Positions 1-7,465 are shown, numbered from the stretch's first letter. The stretch is DNA of 17,706 nucleotides from an uncultured Acetatifactor sp. (GCA_910578995.1 CAJTSY010000087.1:1-17706); one strand, 5' to 3'. The notes: generated by a model from the letters alone, not told the origin. Made by a program: numbers and translations.

Positions 1-31
1 CTTTAAAAAAATAGGGTTTTTGCATGGGCTT

Positions 32-1411
32 TTACTGCAAAAGTCCAAATACCCTGTCTGCCAGGTTCCGGCAGTACTCCAGGGAAAAATTCCCGTCCTG
101 CTTCACAATCTCGTTCCGTGATGCCAGCTCCTCCGTGTAACTGTCAAGGGGATAAACTCTCACGCCCCCGAATCCCTGCTCCACATGGCACACCAGGGGT
201 TCCACCCCGTAGGACGTGACCACTGCCGTCCCCGTATCGTCCAGTCCTATGGTAAGGCTGGCCATGCCTCCCACCATCCGGTTTGCCACGCCATCCCCGG
301 TACCGGAAGTCCAGTTCACAAAATTTCCCAGGGAATAATAAACCAGCGCGCCTTCCCCCTCGGAACCTCCCGTCCACTCCATGGGCTCTATCACATGGGG
401 ATGGGTCCCCAGTATCAGATCTGCCCCATTGTCAGCCATAAATGCAGCCCAATCCTTTTGATCCGCCCCGGCCTCCAGTACATACTCCGTCCCCCAGTGC
501 GGGCAGACAATCACAAAATCCGCCAGTTCCCGGGCCTTCCGCAGGTCAGCCGCCACCCTGTCCCGGTCCAGCAGGTCCACCCCGTAGGGCATGTCCTCAG
601 GCAGGGAAATGCCGTTGGTTCCATATGTATAATTCAGCACCGCCAGACGGATTCCCTCCTGCTCATATACATAGACTTCGTCCTGGGACGCCTGGCTGTC
701 GTGGATCCCCAGAACCTCCATTTCCGGATGCTTTTCCTGCCAGAAGCCCAGGCAGTTCACAAGTCCCTTCTTCCCCTTGTCCAGGGCATGGTTGGTGGCA
801 TGGAGCACCACGTCAAATCCTGTCTCTGCCAGGGCATCTCCAAGCTCATAGGGCGCATTAAAACAGGGATAGCCTGACACCCCCAGTTCCTCGCCGCCGA
901 TAATCACCTCCTGGTTCACCAGGGCAAGATCGGCGGCTGCAATCTTTTCTTTCACTTCCCCGAACAGGGCGCTGAAATCATAGCCGCCCTCAGCCAGTCT
1001 GCCGCTCTCAGCCACAGGTGTGTGCAGGAGAATGTCTCCCACCATCACCAGGGTAATCTCCGGAGATTCCGGTTCCAACGCTGCTGCCGTCCCCCGTGAT
1101 TCCCCTACAGGACTTCCCGGCACCTTCTCTCCGCTTTTTCCTGACAGGTCTCCCGGCAATTCATCTCCTGCTTCTCCTGCCGGCCCCACCGCCGCTTCCT
1201 CACGGTCAAGCTCCACTTCCATCTCCTGCAGCGCGGTGCCACCGGCTTCCGGATTCCTGCCGGATCCATCCCCCGGGGTGAGCATGTTTTCCCCTTCCAC
1301 GGCCTTTCCGCAGCCCGTCAGGAGAACCATCCCCAGAAAACAGGCCGCCAATACCGCTCTGACAGCCCGGAACTTCCCATACCTGCCCCCTTTTATGCCC
1401 AGATATCTCAT
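32..1411 (-). CDS. CapA-family (PGA_cap) metallophosphatase-like lipoprotein
   Basis: A 459-residue protein. A basic N-terminus and hydrophobic segment (about residues 16-33) end in the lipobox LTGC with Cys34, so it is probably a lipoprotein on the outer face of the membrane. Residues 35-115 are an acidic, Gly/Pro-rich linker. The rest matches the CapA/PGA_cap fold, related to calcineurin-like phosphoesterases: VGDILLH (D126, H130), NQE (N166, E168), ATNHALD (N207, H208), CPHWGTEY (H305) and GTHPH (H337, H339). Family members take part in poly-gamma-glutamate capsule synthesis or are of unknown function. No capB or capC genes are visible, so a capsule role is not supported here. An in-frame TTG at 1426 would add five residues, but the Shine-Dalgarno lies inside that extension, so ATG 1411 is preferred. 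The gene has its own strong promoter and reads divergently from the SDR gene. The stop lies 31 bp from the window edge; no convincing terminator hairpin is seen there. Confidence 0.88.
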   Translation of the reverse strand: MRYLGIKGGRYGKFRAVRAVLAACFLGMVLLTGCGKAVEGENMLTPGDGSGRNPEAGGTALQEMEVELDREEAAVGPAGEAGDELPGDLSGKSGEKVPGSPVGESRGTAAALEPESPEITLVMVGDILLHTPVAESGRLAEGGYDFSALFGEVKEKIAAADLALVNQEVIIGGEELGVSGYPCFNAPYELGDALAETGFDVVLHATNHALDKGKKGLVNCLGFWQEKHPEMEVLGIHDSQASQDEVYVYEQEGIRLAVLNYTYGTNGISLPEDMPYGVDLLDRDRVAADLRKARELADFVIVCPHWGTEYVLEAGADQKDWAAFMADNGADLILGTHPHVIEPMEWTGGSEGEGALVYYSLGNFVNWTSGTGDGVANRMVGGMASLTIGLDDTGTAVVTSYGVEPLVCHVEQGFGGVRVYPLDSYTEELASRNEIVKQDGNFSLEYCRNLADRVFGLLQ

Positions 1412-1417
1412 TTCATG

Positions 1418-1423
1418 CCTCCT
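1418..1423 (-). promoter_or_regulatory. Ribosome binding site fixing the CapA-like start
   Basis: AGGAGG on the minus strand lies 6 nt before ATG 1411. It falls inside the reading frame if translation is assumed to begin at TTG 1426, which argues against that longer start. Confidence 0.85.
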
Positions 1424-1463
1424 CAAGTCATAACAATTTTATGTCTCCCCGCTTTTCCCTTTT

Positions 1464-1492
1464 ATCATATCCGCCCGGGAAAATCCTGTCAA
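1464..1492 (-). promoter_or_regulatory. Sigma-A-type promoter of the CapA-like gene
   Basis: A consensus TTGACA (1487-1492) and TATGAT (1464-1469) are separated by exactly 17 bp. Transcription would start near 1457, giving a 5' UTR of about 45 nt that contains the AGGAGG site. This is one of the best promoter matches in the window. Confidence 0.75.
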
Positions 1493-1517
1493 CCGCAAAC
1501 CAAATTCTTAATAATTC

Positions 1518-1546
1518 TGGAAAAAAGGACTTTACTGTGTTACAAT
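1518..1546 (+). promoter_or_regulatory. Candidate extended -10 promoter of the SDR gene
   Basis: TACAAT (1541-1546) is preceded by TG at 1538-1539, an extended -10 arrangement. TGGAAA lies 17 bp upstream as a weak -35 (4 of 6 matches). It would give a 5' UTR of about 105 nt. It is the best candidate in the 248-bp divergent gap, but the -35 is poor. Confidence 0.35.
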
Positions 1547-1659
1547 GGGAAAACAATAAAAAGCAGAAACAAAATTAAGGAATGCAGAAAAAGAAATAAA
1601 ATTCAGGAATAAGTGAAAAGAAATAGAATGAACAGGAAAAACGGAAAGGAAGTACCCTT

Positions 1660-2397
1660 ATGACAGAAAACAGCAGCCGGAAATGCGCCATGATCACCGG
1701 AGCCTCCAGAGGCATCGGCAGGGCCAGCGCGGAAATATTTGCCAGACACGGCTATGACCTGATCCTTACCTGCCGCAGCTCCATGGAATCCCTCCGCGGC
1801 CTGGCAGACCGCCTGCAGGCCCTTTATGGAATCCTCTGCATGCCGGTTCAGGCGGACATGGGTCTGGAAGAAGACGTAACCCGCCTTTTCTCCCTCACCA
1901 ACCGCCTGGATGTGCTGGTAAACAACGCAGGGATGGCACACTTCGGCCTGCTGTCCCAGATGACTTCTTCGGAATGGCACCGGATCATGGCGGTGAACCT
2001 GGACTCCTGTTTTTATACCTGCCGGGCCGCCATCCCCCTTATGCTGAAAAACCACAGCGGCAGCATCATCAACATATCGTCTGTCTGGGGAACACAGGGG
2101 GCCTCCATGGAAGTGGCCTACTCCGCCTCAAAGGGAGGCGTAAACGCCTTCACAAAGGCACTGGCCAAGGAACTGGCCCCCAGCAACATCCAGGTAAACG
2201 CCATAGCCTGCGGTCTCATTGACACGGCCATGAACAGCACCCTGTCCCCGGAGGAACTGGCCTCCCTGACAGAAGAGATTCCCGCCGACAGGCCTGGCTC
2301 CCCGGGGGAGGTTGCCGAACTGGTATTTCAGACGGCCCACGCGCCCTCCTATATGACAGGCCAGGTAATCACCATAGACGGAGGCTGGTTCACATAA
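1660..2397 (+). CDS. SDR family oxidoreductase (FabG-like)
   Basis: A 245-residue classical short-chain dehydrogenase/reductase with an N-terminal Rossmann fold. The cofactor motif TGASRGIG is at residues 13-20 and NNAG at 88-91. The catalytic tetrad is N113, S141, Y154 and K158; the S-to-Y spacing of 13 equals that of FabG. The C-terminal ITIDGGW is also typical. R17 after TGAS and R39 after the second strand suggest NADPH, though this is inference. FabG reduces 3-oxoacyl-ACP, but FabG-like SDRs act on many substrates, and no fatty-acid genes lie nearby, so the substrate is unknown. AAAGGAAG (1645-1652) lies 7 nt before the ATG. It appears monocistronic and converges on the 87-residue gene with 21 bp between stops; no terminator is visible in that gap. 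A C-terminal substrate loop (about 186-215) is intact. Confidence 0.9.
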   Translation: MTENSSRKCAMITGASRGIGRASAEIFARHGYDLILTCRSSMESLRGLADRLQALYGILCMPVQADMGLEEDVTRLFSLTNRLDVLVNNAGMAHFGLLSQMTSSEWHRIMAVNLDSCFYTCRAAIPLMLKNHSGSIINISSVWGTQGASMEVAYSASKGGVNAFTKALAKELAPSNIQVNAIACGLIDTAMNSTLSPEELASLTEEIPADRPGSPGEVAELVFQTAHAPSYMTGQVITIDGGWFT

Positions 2398-2418
2398 CAG
2401 CCGGACCCTTCCAGGACT

Positions 2419-2682
2419 CTAACTGAAAATATCCTTCTCCTCCTCAAATACCTGCTGCACGTCCGCGCCGGGTACCAGGGCATCCACAATTTTCTGCATC
2501 TCCCCTTTTGACCTGGCATCCCTGCAGCGGAGGATCACTTCTTCCTTCTTCGCCTCGGTAAGTCCTGCAAAGCCGCTCATGGCGCCGGCATTCATGGCCA
2601 GGGCCATCCCCATTCCAACGGGAAGCTCCGGAAAGGACATCCCGCTGTAAGAGCCGTTTTCCACGGTTCCGTTCAAATCCAT
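2419..2682 (-). CDS. Small conserved-looking protein of unknown function
   Basis: An 87-residue protein without a family name I can give. It has a hydrophobic Met/Ala/Gly-rich stretch (FPELPVGMGMALAMN, about residues 17-31), then a charged helical part with LTEAKKEEVILRC and SKGEMQKIVDAL. The pattern of a Leu-Thr-Glu phrase followed by Lys/Glu-rich helices resembles small proteins I recall from Lachnospiraceae, which is recollection and not a search result. There is no signal peptide. The Shine-Dalgarno AAAGGAGC lies about 9 nt before the ATG. It is the last gene of the leftward group, 126 bp after the TPR-DUF4037-DUF4125 gene. A 122-residue open frame overlaps it but starts inside the upstream gene and lacks a ribosome binding site. 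Confidence 0.65.
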   Translation of the reverse strand: MDLNGTVENGSYSGMSFPELPVGMGMALAMNAGAMSGFAGLTEAKKEEVILRCRDARSKGEMQKIVDALVPGADVQQVFEEEKDIFS

Positions 2683-2808
2683 CTCTGCACACGCTCCTTT
2701 CGTATCTGTCAGCCTTTCCTTTCTGAAAACAGTCTGAAAAAAGTCTCAGGAATTCCAGGCCACAATACAGCCTGTGCAGTTTTTCATACTTTATTCGACA
2801 ACGGCATA

Positions 2809-5253
2809 TCATCCAGAAAAGGGCATTTTTTCATAATCCCCTATTTCCTGCTCCGCAGCCTCTATATCTTTATAACCGTACATTTTTACACTGTTTTCCA
2901 TTATATCATAAGCCGTATTCCTTCCGCTGCGGGCATATTCCACCACATACCTGCCGTACAACTCCAGCATTTTATCAGAGTAGGTTCCCAGTTCCCCTCT
3001 TAAATAGGTCTCGTAAGAGGTATCCTCCGGGGTATCCTCATAGGTATGGATCCTCCTGGCATTGCCTGCAAGAACGGGATAACTGGCGCTGAAATTCTCC
3101 ATCCATCCTACCTGCAGCGCGACAATCTGCTCGATGATGTCTTTCTTCTCACGGGTCAGTTCAGGAAAATGGGACTTTATCTCCTGGTATTTTTCCGGGG
3201 CAGTGCTCTCCATCATGCGTCCGTATTTTTCCTCTATCAGGTTGTGCCCCCTGTGGTATTCCCTGTAAAAATCATAGAGATACTGTACCAGCATTCCCCG
3301 GTTCCATGTCAGGTACTGGCTCTTTCTCATGATGGAAAAAGTAGACCAGTCGTTCTGGCAGCTGGCCCTGCCTCCCTCATTCTGTACCTTGTCAAAGGCC
3401 TCGAACTCCAACCGGGCTATCTCCTCCGCCAGTTCCTCCTTCCCCTTCGCCCAAAGGGCGGACTTAAATACCAGTTCCTCGCTGTGGGCATCCAGATAGC
3501 TGTCCGTATCGCTGATAAAGCCTTCCCTGTACATCTCCATGGCCAGGTACTGTCCCAGCTCTTCCACCTGCCTCTGGACATCCTCCCGCGCCCCCTGCCT
3601 CAGACTGGCGGCAATCCTCCGAATCCATTCCACGACCCCGAAATTTTCCGGAGCTGCCCCGGCTTTTTCTGAAACACCACCGTCTCTTTCCGGAGCTTTC
3701 CCGGACTTTTCCAGGACTTCCCCCGGTCTTTCCGCCAAGTCTCCGGTTCCTTTCTCCAGTTCCTGCAGACTGCGGAAAAGCCATTTGTCATGGGGAGGAT
3801 ATTTCCCTTCTATATAATGCTGAAGCTTCATGGCCTCCTTTATTCCCTCCCAGAGAACCATTTCCGCCGTGACACTGTCTCCCCTTCCCAGCATTCTCGG
3901 GTAATTATACTGCGCCGACTGGGCATAGCGGGCAGCGCCCTCCGCAAGCTTCAGGTAACGGATCTCCTCCGGATACCCTTTCCTCAACTCCTCTCGGAAT
4001 GCAGAAAAGATTCCTTCCTCATCCCGGAAAACCTCCCCGTTCACCGCAGCCGCCAGGGAAGCGTCGCTGACGATCTTCCAGTCTATGTCTTCATACTTCT
4101 CTGCCCCTGTCAGCCCCCGGTAAAAGTCCGGTATCCTGATCACCCCCCGGCGGTTGCGCCCGTTTACACGGGCTGCCCGGCTATAGCCCTTAAAGGTACT
4201 GGGCAGCTCCTCATAGGCGCGCTGCAGTTCCTCGCCTATGGTCTCATAGGTTTCACCGGTAACCCACATGCAGAAATCCGGTCCCCAGTCATGATCCCTG
4301 GAAAACTCGTCGTCATATCCGAAACAGTCGGAACCTCTTCCCGCCAGGCCCACGGCAATTTTTCCCTCATATCCGGGAAAACGGTCTTCTATCATTTTTT
4401 TGCCATACTCTTCATAATACTCCCTGGACAGTGAAAGCCCCGTGGCACCCGCTCCCTGCGCAGTTCTAAGCGCTTTCCCACAGGCTTCCGCATTCTCCCG
4501 CAGCCTTTCATAATAAGCGTTCCTGCCCAGATTCCGCTCCACCGTTTCCATGGCCTTCCGGTAATAGTCCAGGGCTCTGCCGAAATCCCCCTCATGATAG
4601 TAATATGCTCCCAGGGTGGAAAGTGCGGCTGCGGAATGACTGTCCTCCACACCTGCCCTCTTGAACACCTCCAGGGACTTCATGGCATAATTGTAAGCCT
4701 CCCCCTTCTCCCCCAACTGCATACAGGTGCCCGCGAGATTGGCATAGGTGACCCCGGTTTCATAATCCGCCCCGTTTTTCTCCACAATGGCCAGTGCCTC
4801 CAGGAGCCGTTCCTTCGCCTGCCGGTAATCCCCCATCTCCTGAAACAAGAGGCTTATATTGTTCTTCAGGCCCGCCATCAGCATATGGTCAGGCTCCAGC
4901 AACCGTTGGTAAAGCTCCTGTACCTGCCCGTAATATTCCATGGACTCCCGGAGACGGCCGCAGGCCCGGTATGCGGTGGCAGCGTTCAGCAGTGTGGTGG
5001 CATAGGGAATGGTTCCCTCCAGGCCCATGCGCCCTGCCTGTTCCAGGGCCTGTGATACAGTCTGGTATACCCTCTCCTTCTGGCTTGTCTCCCGGTAATA
5101 ACCGATCAGTTCGTTCAGGAGTTGGAGTACCACACCGTCCTCTCCCTCCCGCTGCGCCTGTTCCACAGACTCCAGCATCAGCTTTTCCGCATCCCCCGGC
5201 CTGTCCGTCTCAAAAAATTGGTCCACCTGCTTAAGAATACTCTCAATGTCCAC
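2809..5253 (-). CDS. TPR - DUF4037 (nucleotidyltransferase-like) - DUF4125 protein
   Basis: An 814-residue cytosolic protein in three parts. Residues 20-260 are tetratricopeptide-type helical repeats (for example MEYYGQVQELYQRLLEP, ALDYYRKAMETVE). Residues about 278-490 match DUF4037: GLAGRGSD (302-309) followed by S318, D320 and D322 in SRDHDW. This is the G-S then D-x-D arrangement of the nucleotidyltransferase fold, where the aspartates bind metal. Residues about 555-805 match DUF4125, with QNEGGRASCQNDW, MRKSQYLTWN, MESTAPEKY and EDTPEDTSYETYLRGEL. DUF4037 and DUF4125 are uncharacterised; domain assignment is from memory of these motifs. A repetitive linker (500-542) separates the last two. 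Translation starts at GTG 5253 with GGAGG 8 nt upstream; no in-frame ATG is available. It begins 24 bp after the PAP2 gene and is probably cotranscribed with it. The target of any nucleotidyl transfer is unknown. Confidence 0.85.
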   Translation of the reverse strand: MDIESILKQVDQFFETDRPGDAEKLMLESVEQAQREGEDGVVLQLLNELIGYYRETSQKERVYQTVSQALEQAGRMGLEGTIPYATTLLNAATAYRACGRLRESMEYYGQVQELYQRLLEPDHMLMAGLKNNISLLFQEMGDYRQAKERLLEALAIVEKNGADYETGVTYANLAGTCMQLGEKGEAYNYAMKSLEVFKRAGVEDSHSAAALSTLGAYYYHEGDFGRALDYYRKAMETVERNLGRNAYYERLRENAEACGKALRTAQGAGATGLSLSREYYEEYGKKMIEDRFPGYEGKIAVGLAGRGSDCFGYDDEFSRDHDWGPDFCMWVTGETYETIGEELQRAYEELPSTFKGYSRAARVNGRNRRGVIRIPDFYRGLTGAEKYEDIDWKIVSDASLAAAVNGEVFRDEEGIFSAFREELRKGYPEEIRYLKLAEGAARYAQSAQYNYPRMLGRGDSVTAEMVLWEGIKEAMKLQHYIEGKYPPHDKWLFRSLQELEKGTGDLAERPGEVLEKSGKAPERDGGVSEKAGAAPENFGVVEWIRRIAASLRQGAREDVQRQVEELGQYLAMEMYREGFISDTDSYLDAHSEELVFKSALWAKGKEELAEEIARLEFEAFDKVQNEGGRASCQNDWSTFSIMRKSQYLTWNRGMLVQYLYDFYREYHRGHNLIEEKYGRMMESTAPEKYQEIKSHFPELTREKKDIIEQIVALQVGWMENFSASYPVLAGNARRIHTYEDTPEDTSYETYLRGELGTYSDKMLELYGRYVVEYARSGRNTAYDIMENSVKMYGYKDIEAAEQEIGDYEKMPFSG
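3628..3756 (-). repeat. Three 14-15-codon tandem repeats in the DUF4037-DUF4125 linker
   Basis: Protein residues 500-514, 515-528 and 529-542 are imperfect repeats beginning EKGTGDLAE, EKSGKAPE and EKAGAAPE. At DNA level the two downstream units share a block, CGGAGCT then CCCGG (3649-3670 and 3691-3712), with a 42-bp period. The linker is Glu/Gly/Pro-rich and probably disordered. Confidence 0.75.
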
Positions 5254-5277
5254 TGTTCCACCCTCCGTTTTTCCTAT

Positions 5278-5793
5278 TTATTTGTCAGTTACACGTCTCA
5301 TCAGCATCAGGGCAATACAGCCGCTTCCAATGCCGCTTACCACCCCGAACAGCACATCCGTGGGATAATGCACCCCCAGATAAAGCCGCGACAGACCGAT
5401 CAGGCCGGCCACAACAAGGGCCGGAATTCCATACCTTCTGGGAAAATTTCTGTAAAAGACCCATGCGGCGGCAAAAGAACTGCCCGTATGCCCGGATGGA
5501 AATGAGAAATCCCGGGGCCTGCCGATCAGGGGAACCAGTCCCTCCACCACTTCATAGGGCCTCACCCGCCCTACCAGGTTTTTCAGGACAATGTTGTTGA
5601 CCAGCAGGGAAACAAGCAGTGCAAGAATGGCTGTAAAGCCTGTCTTTCTGGTCTTCCTGGGAACCAACAGCAACAGGGATACCAGAACCCACAGCACCCC
5701 TCCGTTTCCCAGCACCGTGATCATGGTAAAAACCGGCGTCAGCACCGGATTTCTTACGGCATTCTGTAAAAACAGCAATATATCAGCGTCCAT
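5278..5793 (-). CDS. PAP2 superfamily membrane phosphatase
   Basis: A 171-residue integral membrane protein with about five hydrophobic segments. All three PAP2 signatures are present: K71 to R78-P79 (KX6RP), PSGH at 99-102, and S135-R136, H142, D146 (SRX5HX3D). H142 would be the phosphorylated nucleophile and H102 the general acid. Members hydrolyse lipid phosphates such as phosphatidate or undecaprenyl pyrophosphate on the outer face of the membrane. A BcrC-like undecaprenyl-pyrophosphatase role is possible but not proven. The open frame extends upstream to 5934, but ATG 5793 has AAGGAG 7 nt before it. It also lies 4 bp after the stop of the metallophosphoesterase gene, with the Shine-Dalgarno inside that gene's end, so translation is probably coupled. 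The next gene starts 24 bp downstream. Confidence 0.9.
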   Translation of the reverse strand: MDADILLFLQNAVRNPVLTPVFTMITVLGNGGVLWVLVSLLLLVPRKTRKTGFTAILALLVSLLVNNIVLKNLVGRVRPYEVVEGLVPLIGRPRDFSFPSGHTGSSFAAAWVFYRNFPRRYGIPALVVAGLIGLSRLYLGVHYPTDVLFGVVSGIGSGCIALMLMRRVTDK

Positions 5794-5797
5794 CTCC

Positions 5798-7012
5798 CTA
5801 CTCCTTCTCCTTCCGGTTCCGTCCCGGTCCGGATAATTCCTGCGCCCCCATACCTTCCCGCGCCTCTTCCTTATCCCCTGCACCCTCCTGTCCGGCTTTC
5901 CCCCGGGAAGTGATATCCACCACCACATACTCACAGTGCTCCTGGGTACGGATGGGATAGCCCCACCCGGCCACCCCCGAGGATACGATCACCTGACAGT
6001 TTCCACTCTGGTATGTCCCGTAATTCAGTCCTCCTGTAAGTTCGGTCAGGAGGCCCACGGGAAAAAGCTGCCCTCCGTGGGTATGCCCGCACAGCAGCAG
6101 ATCCACCCCCGCCTCACTGACCTCCTCCACCCCGACCGGTTCGTGGGATACCATGAGCAGAAATTTGTTCCTGTCCGCGTCCCCCAGAATTTCCCCGGGA
6201 GGCACAATGCCGCCCAGGAGGTACCTGGCTATCATGGCGTCCTCCCTTCCGGCCAGAATCAGATCCTCCCCTATCTCAACGGCCCCGTCCCTGAGAATAT
6301 GTATACCGCTGTCCTCTATGGCCTGTTTCAGTTCCCCGTCAGTATAGGTTCTTTTTTCCGCATAGGGCTGCCTGTCATGGTTTCCATATACATAATAGAC
6401 ACCGTACCTGCTCTCCATGCCGCCCAACAGCCTGAAAACCTCCCTCATGTCCTCCCCGGAAGTCCCCTCTTCCACAATATCCCCCGCCAGGACCACAAGA
6501 TCCGGGTCAAGGGCATTTATCCTCGGAATCATATCCTTCAGAATATCCGGATGCTGTATGGTGCCGTAATGGATGTCCGCCAGCAGAATGACCCGGAAGT
6601 CACCCACATTCTTGTCTGTGGTGACCCGGCAGGCAGTCTGTCTCACATGGCCCATGTTAAAAAAGCCATAGCCAAAGAGAATCGCCGCCGCTCCCACAGG
6701 CACAATGCCGCAGCGGTACAGCCTGGCGCAGAACACATATACCCTGCCCCGTCCGGCGCCCTTCCTCCTTCCCCAGATCTGCCGGACAAACAGCGCAAGA
6801 ATGTCCGCCAGCGCAAAGAGAACCGCAAAATGCAAAACCAACATGGCTCCAACAGTCCACAGATCCAGACAGAGCCCTCCCAGCCAGCAGGCTGCCAGCA
6901 GATTACATGCCGCCACAGCCGGTCTCTCCGCCTTCACACCATAAAATTTCAGCAGCCTCCGAATACGGAAAAACAAATAGACTCCCACAGTTATGGCAAG
7001 CAGCTTTTGCAT
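5798..7012 (-). CDS. Membrane-anchored calcineurin-like metallophosphoesterase
   Basis: A 404-residue protein. The N-terminal 120 residues hold about four hydrophobic segments (roughly 4-20, 33-50, 54-76, 102-118). The catalytic domain carries every metal-binding block of the family: LADIHYG (D146, H148), AGDIV (D178), GNHD (N211, H212, D213), VSHEP (H290) and CGHTHGG (H310, H312). It resembles YkuE/YaeI-type proteins, some of which act on lipids such as UDP-diacylglucosamine; that substrate is only an analogy. The tail after about 370 is charged and probably disordered. An open frame reaches TTG 7084, but GGGAGG directly before ATG 7012 marks the likely start. Its pairing with a PAP2 phosphatase suggests envelope lipid phosphate metabolism. 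An intrinsic terminator ends 30 bp upstream of its start codon, so expression may depend on read-through. Confidence 0.88.
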   Translation of the reverse strand: MQKLLAITVGVYLFFRIRRLLKFYGVKAERPAVAACNLLAACWLGGLCLDLWTVGAMLVLHFAVLFALADILALFVRQIWGRRKGAGRGRVYVFCARLYRCGIVPVGAAAILFGYGFFNMGHVRQTACRVTTDKNVGDFRVILLADIHYGTIQHPDILKDMIPRINALDPDLVVLAGDIVEEGTSGEDMREVFRLLGGMESRYGVYYVYGNHDRQPYAEKRTYTDGELKQAIEDSGIHILRDGAVEIGEDLILAGREDAMIARYLLGGIVPPGEILGDADRNKFLLMVSHEPVGVEEVSEAGVDLLLCGHTHGGQLFPVGLLTELTGGLNYGTYQSGNCQVIVSSGVAGWGYPIRTQEHCEYVVVDITSRGKAGQEGAGDKEEAREGMGAQELSGPGRNRKEKE

Positions 7013-7041
7013 GGTTCCTCCCTTCTCCCGCCTGAATCTGC

Positions 7042-7088
7042 AAAAAAGGCACCGCCTGCACAGGTTTCTCCTTTCCGCAGACAATGCC
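7042..7088 (-). terminator. Intrinsic terminator or attenuator ahead of the metallophosphoesterase
   Basis: On the minus strand GGCATTGTCTGC (7077-7088) pairs with GCAGGCGGTGCC (7048-7059) over 12 bp including three G-U pairs, with a small AGG/CCT inner helix in the loop. TTTTTT follows at 7042-7047. It lies 12 bp past the stop of the 74-residue gene. Confidence 0.8.
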
Positions 7089-7100
7089 TTTCCTCTTCTC

Positions 7101-7325
7101 CTACTTTTTCAAAAAGCCTTTCAATGCATCCACGGTATCCGACACTTTATCCGCCGTAAGCTTTGCCTTCACCCCCTGGACCACCTGGTTGACCACGTCA
7201 TCCGGCAGATCTACTCCCAGAATATTCTCCAGGGCCTTTACCGGCTCCTTCTGAAACTGCTCCTGGAGCTCCTTATCCTTTGTAATCCTGTCCACCGCTT
7301 TCTTAATCTGTTCCTTTACGTCCAT
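7101..7325 (-). CDS. Small helical protein with a leader-peptide-like motif
   Basis: A 74-residue soluble protein, mostly predicted helix and rich in Lys, Asp and Val, with no signal peptide and no Cys. The middle (F24, P28, A31-L32, G37, L40-P41) follows the pattern F-x3-P-x2-AL-x4-G-x2-LP seen in NHLP/Nif11-type RiPP leader domains. However, it has no Gly-Gly cleavage site or Cys/Ser/Thr-rich core, and no maturation enzymes are nearby. Similar short proteins in Lachnospiraceae are, as far as I recall, annotated hypothetical. ATG 7325 is chosen because GGAGGAG lies 7 nt upstream; the open frame continues to 7409, overlapping the promoter -10 region, so the longer form is excluded. It has its own promoter and terminator and is probably monocistronic. 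Confidence 0.8.
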   Translation of the reverse strand: MDVKEQIKKAVDRITKDKELQEQFQKEPVKALENILGVDLPDDVVNQVVQGVKAKLTADKVSDTVDALKGFLKK

Positions 7326-7380
7326 TTCCGCTCTCCTCCATTTCATAGCCCCTATCTGCCGTACTTTTATTCTTATACGC

Positions 7381-7409
7381 ATGATATCATTTGTTTTCCA
7401 AAAAGTCAA
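7381..7409 (-). promoter_or_regulatory. Promoter of the 74-residue protein gene
   Basis: TTGACT (7404-7409) and TATCAT (7381-7386) are 17 bp apart, and TG sits one base upstream of the -10, an extended -10 form. The predicted start near 7374 gives a 5' UTR of about 50 nt. Confidence 0.7.
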
Positions 7410-7465
7410 TCCTGTGTAAAATTCAGTTTAATGTGACTGCTGCCTCCCAGGAAACACAGGCATAG

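Noticed and set aside
1..31. Terminator after the CapA-like gene
   Set aside because: A T-run is present on the minus strand, but only an AT-rich 5-bp stem precedes it, and the window ends there.
185..877. Long plus-strand open frame opposite the CapA-like gene
   Set aside because: It is antisense to a gene with intact family motifs and a clear promoter; such long shadows are common in this GC-rich sequence.
1474..1480. CCCGGGA in the CapA-gene promoter spacer as the same operator as in the ecfA1 promoter
   Set aside because: CCCGGG occurs repeatedly in coding sequence across the window, and its position relative to the -10 differs between the two promoters.
2444..2812. 122-residue minus-strand open frame overlapping the 87-residue gene
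   Set aside because: It starts inside the end of the upstream gene, has no ribosome binding site, and its composition looks like an out-of-frame reading.
5794..5934. 47-residue N-terminal extension of the PAP2 protein
   Set aside because: It overlaps the metallophosphoesterase gene entirely in another frame, is Arg/Gly-rich without family similarity, and ATG 5793 has a well-placed ribosome binding site.
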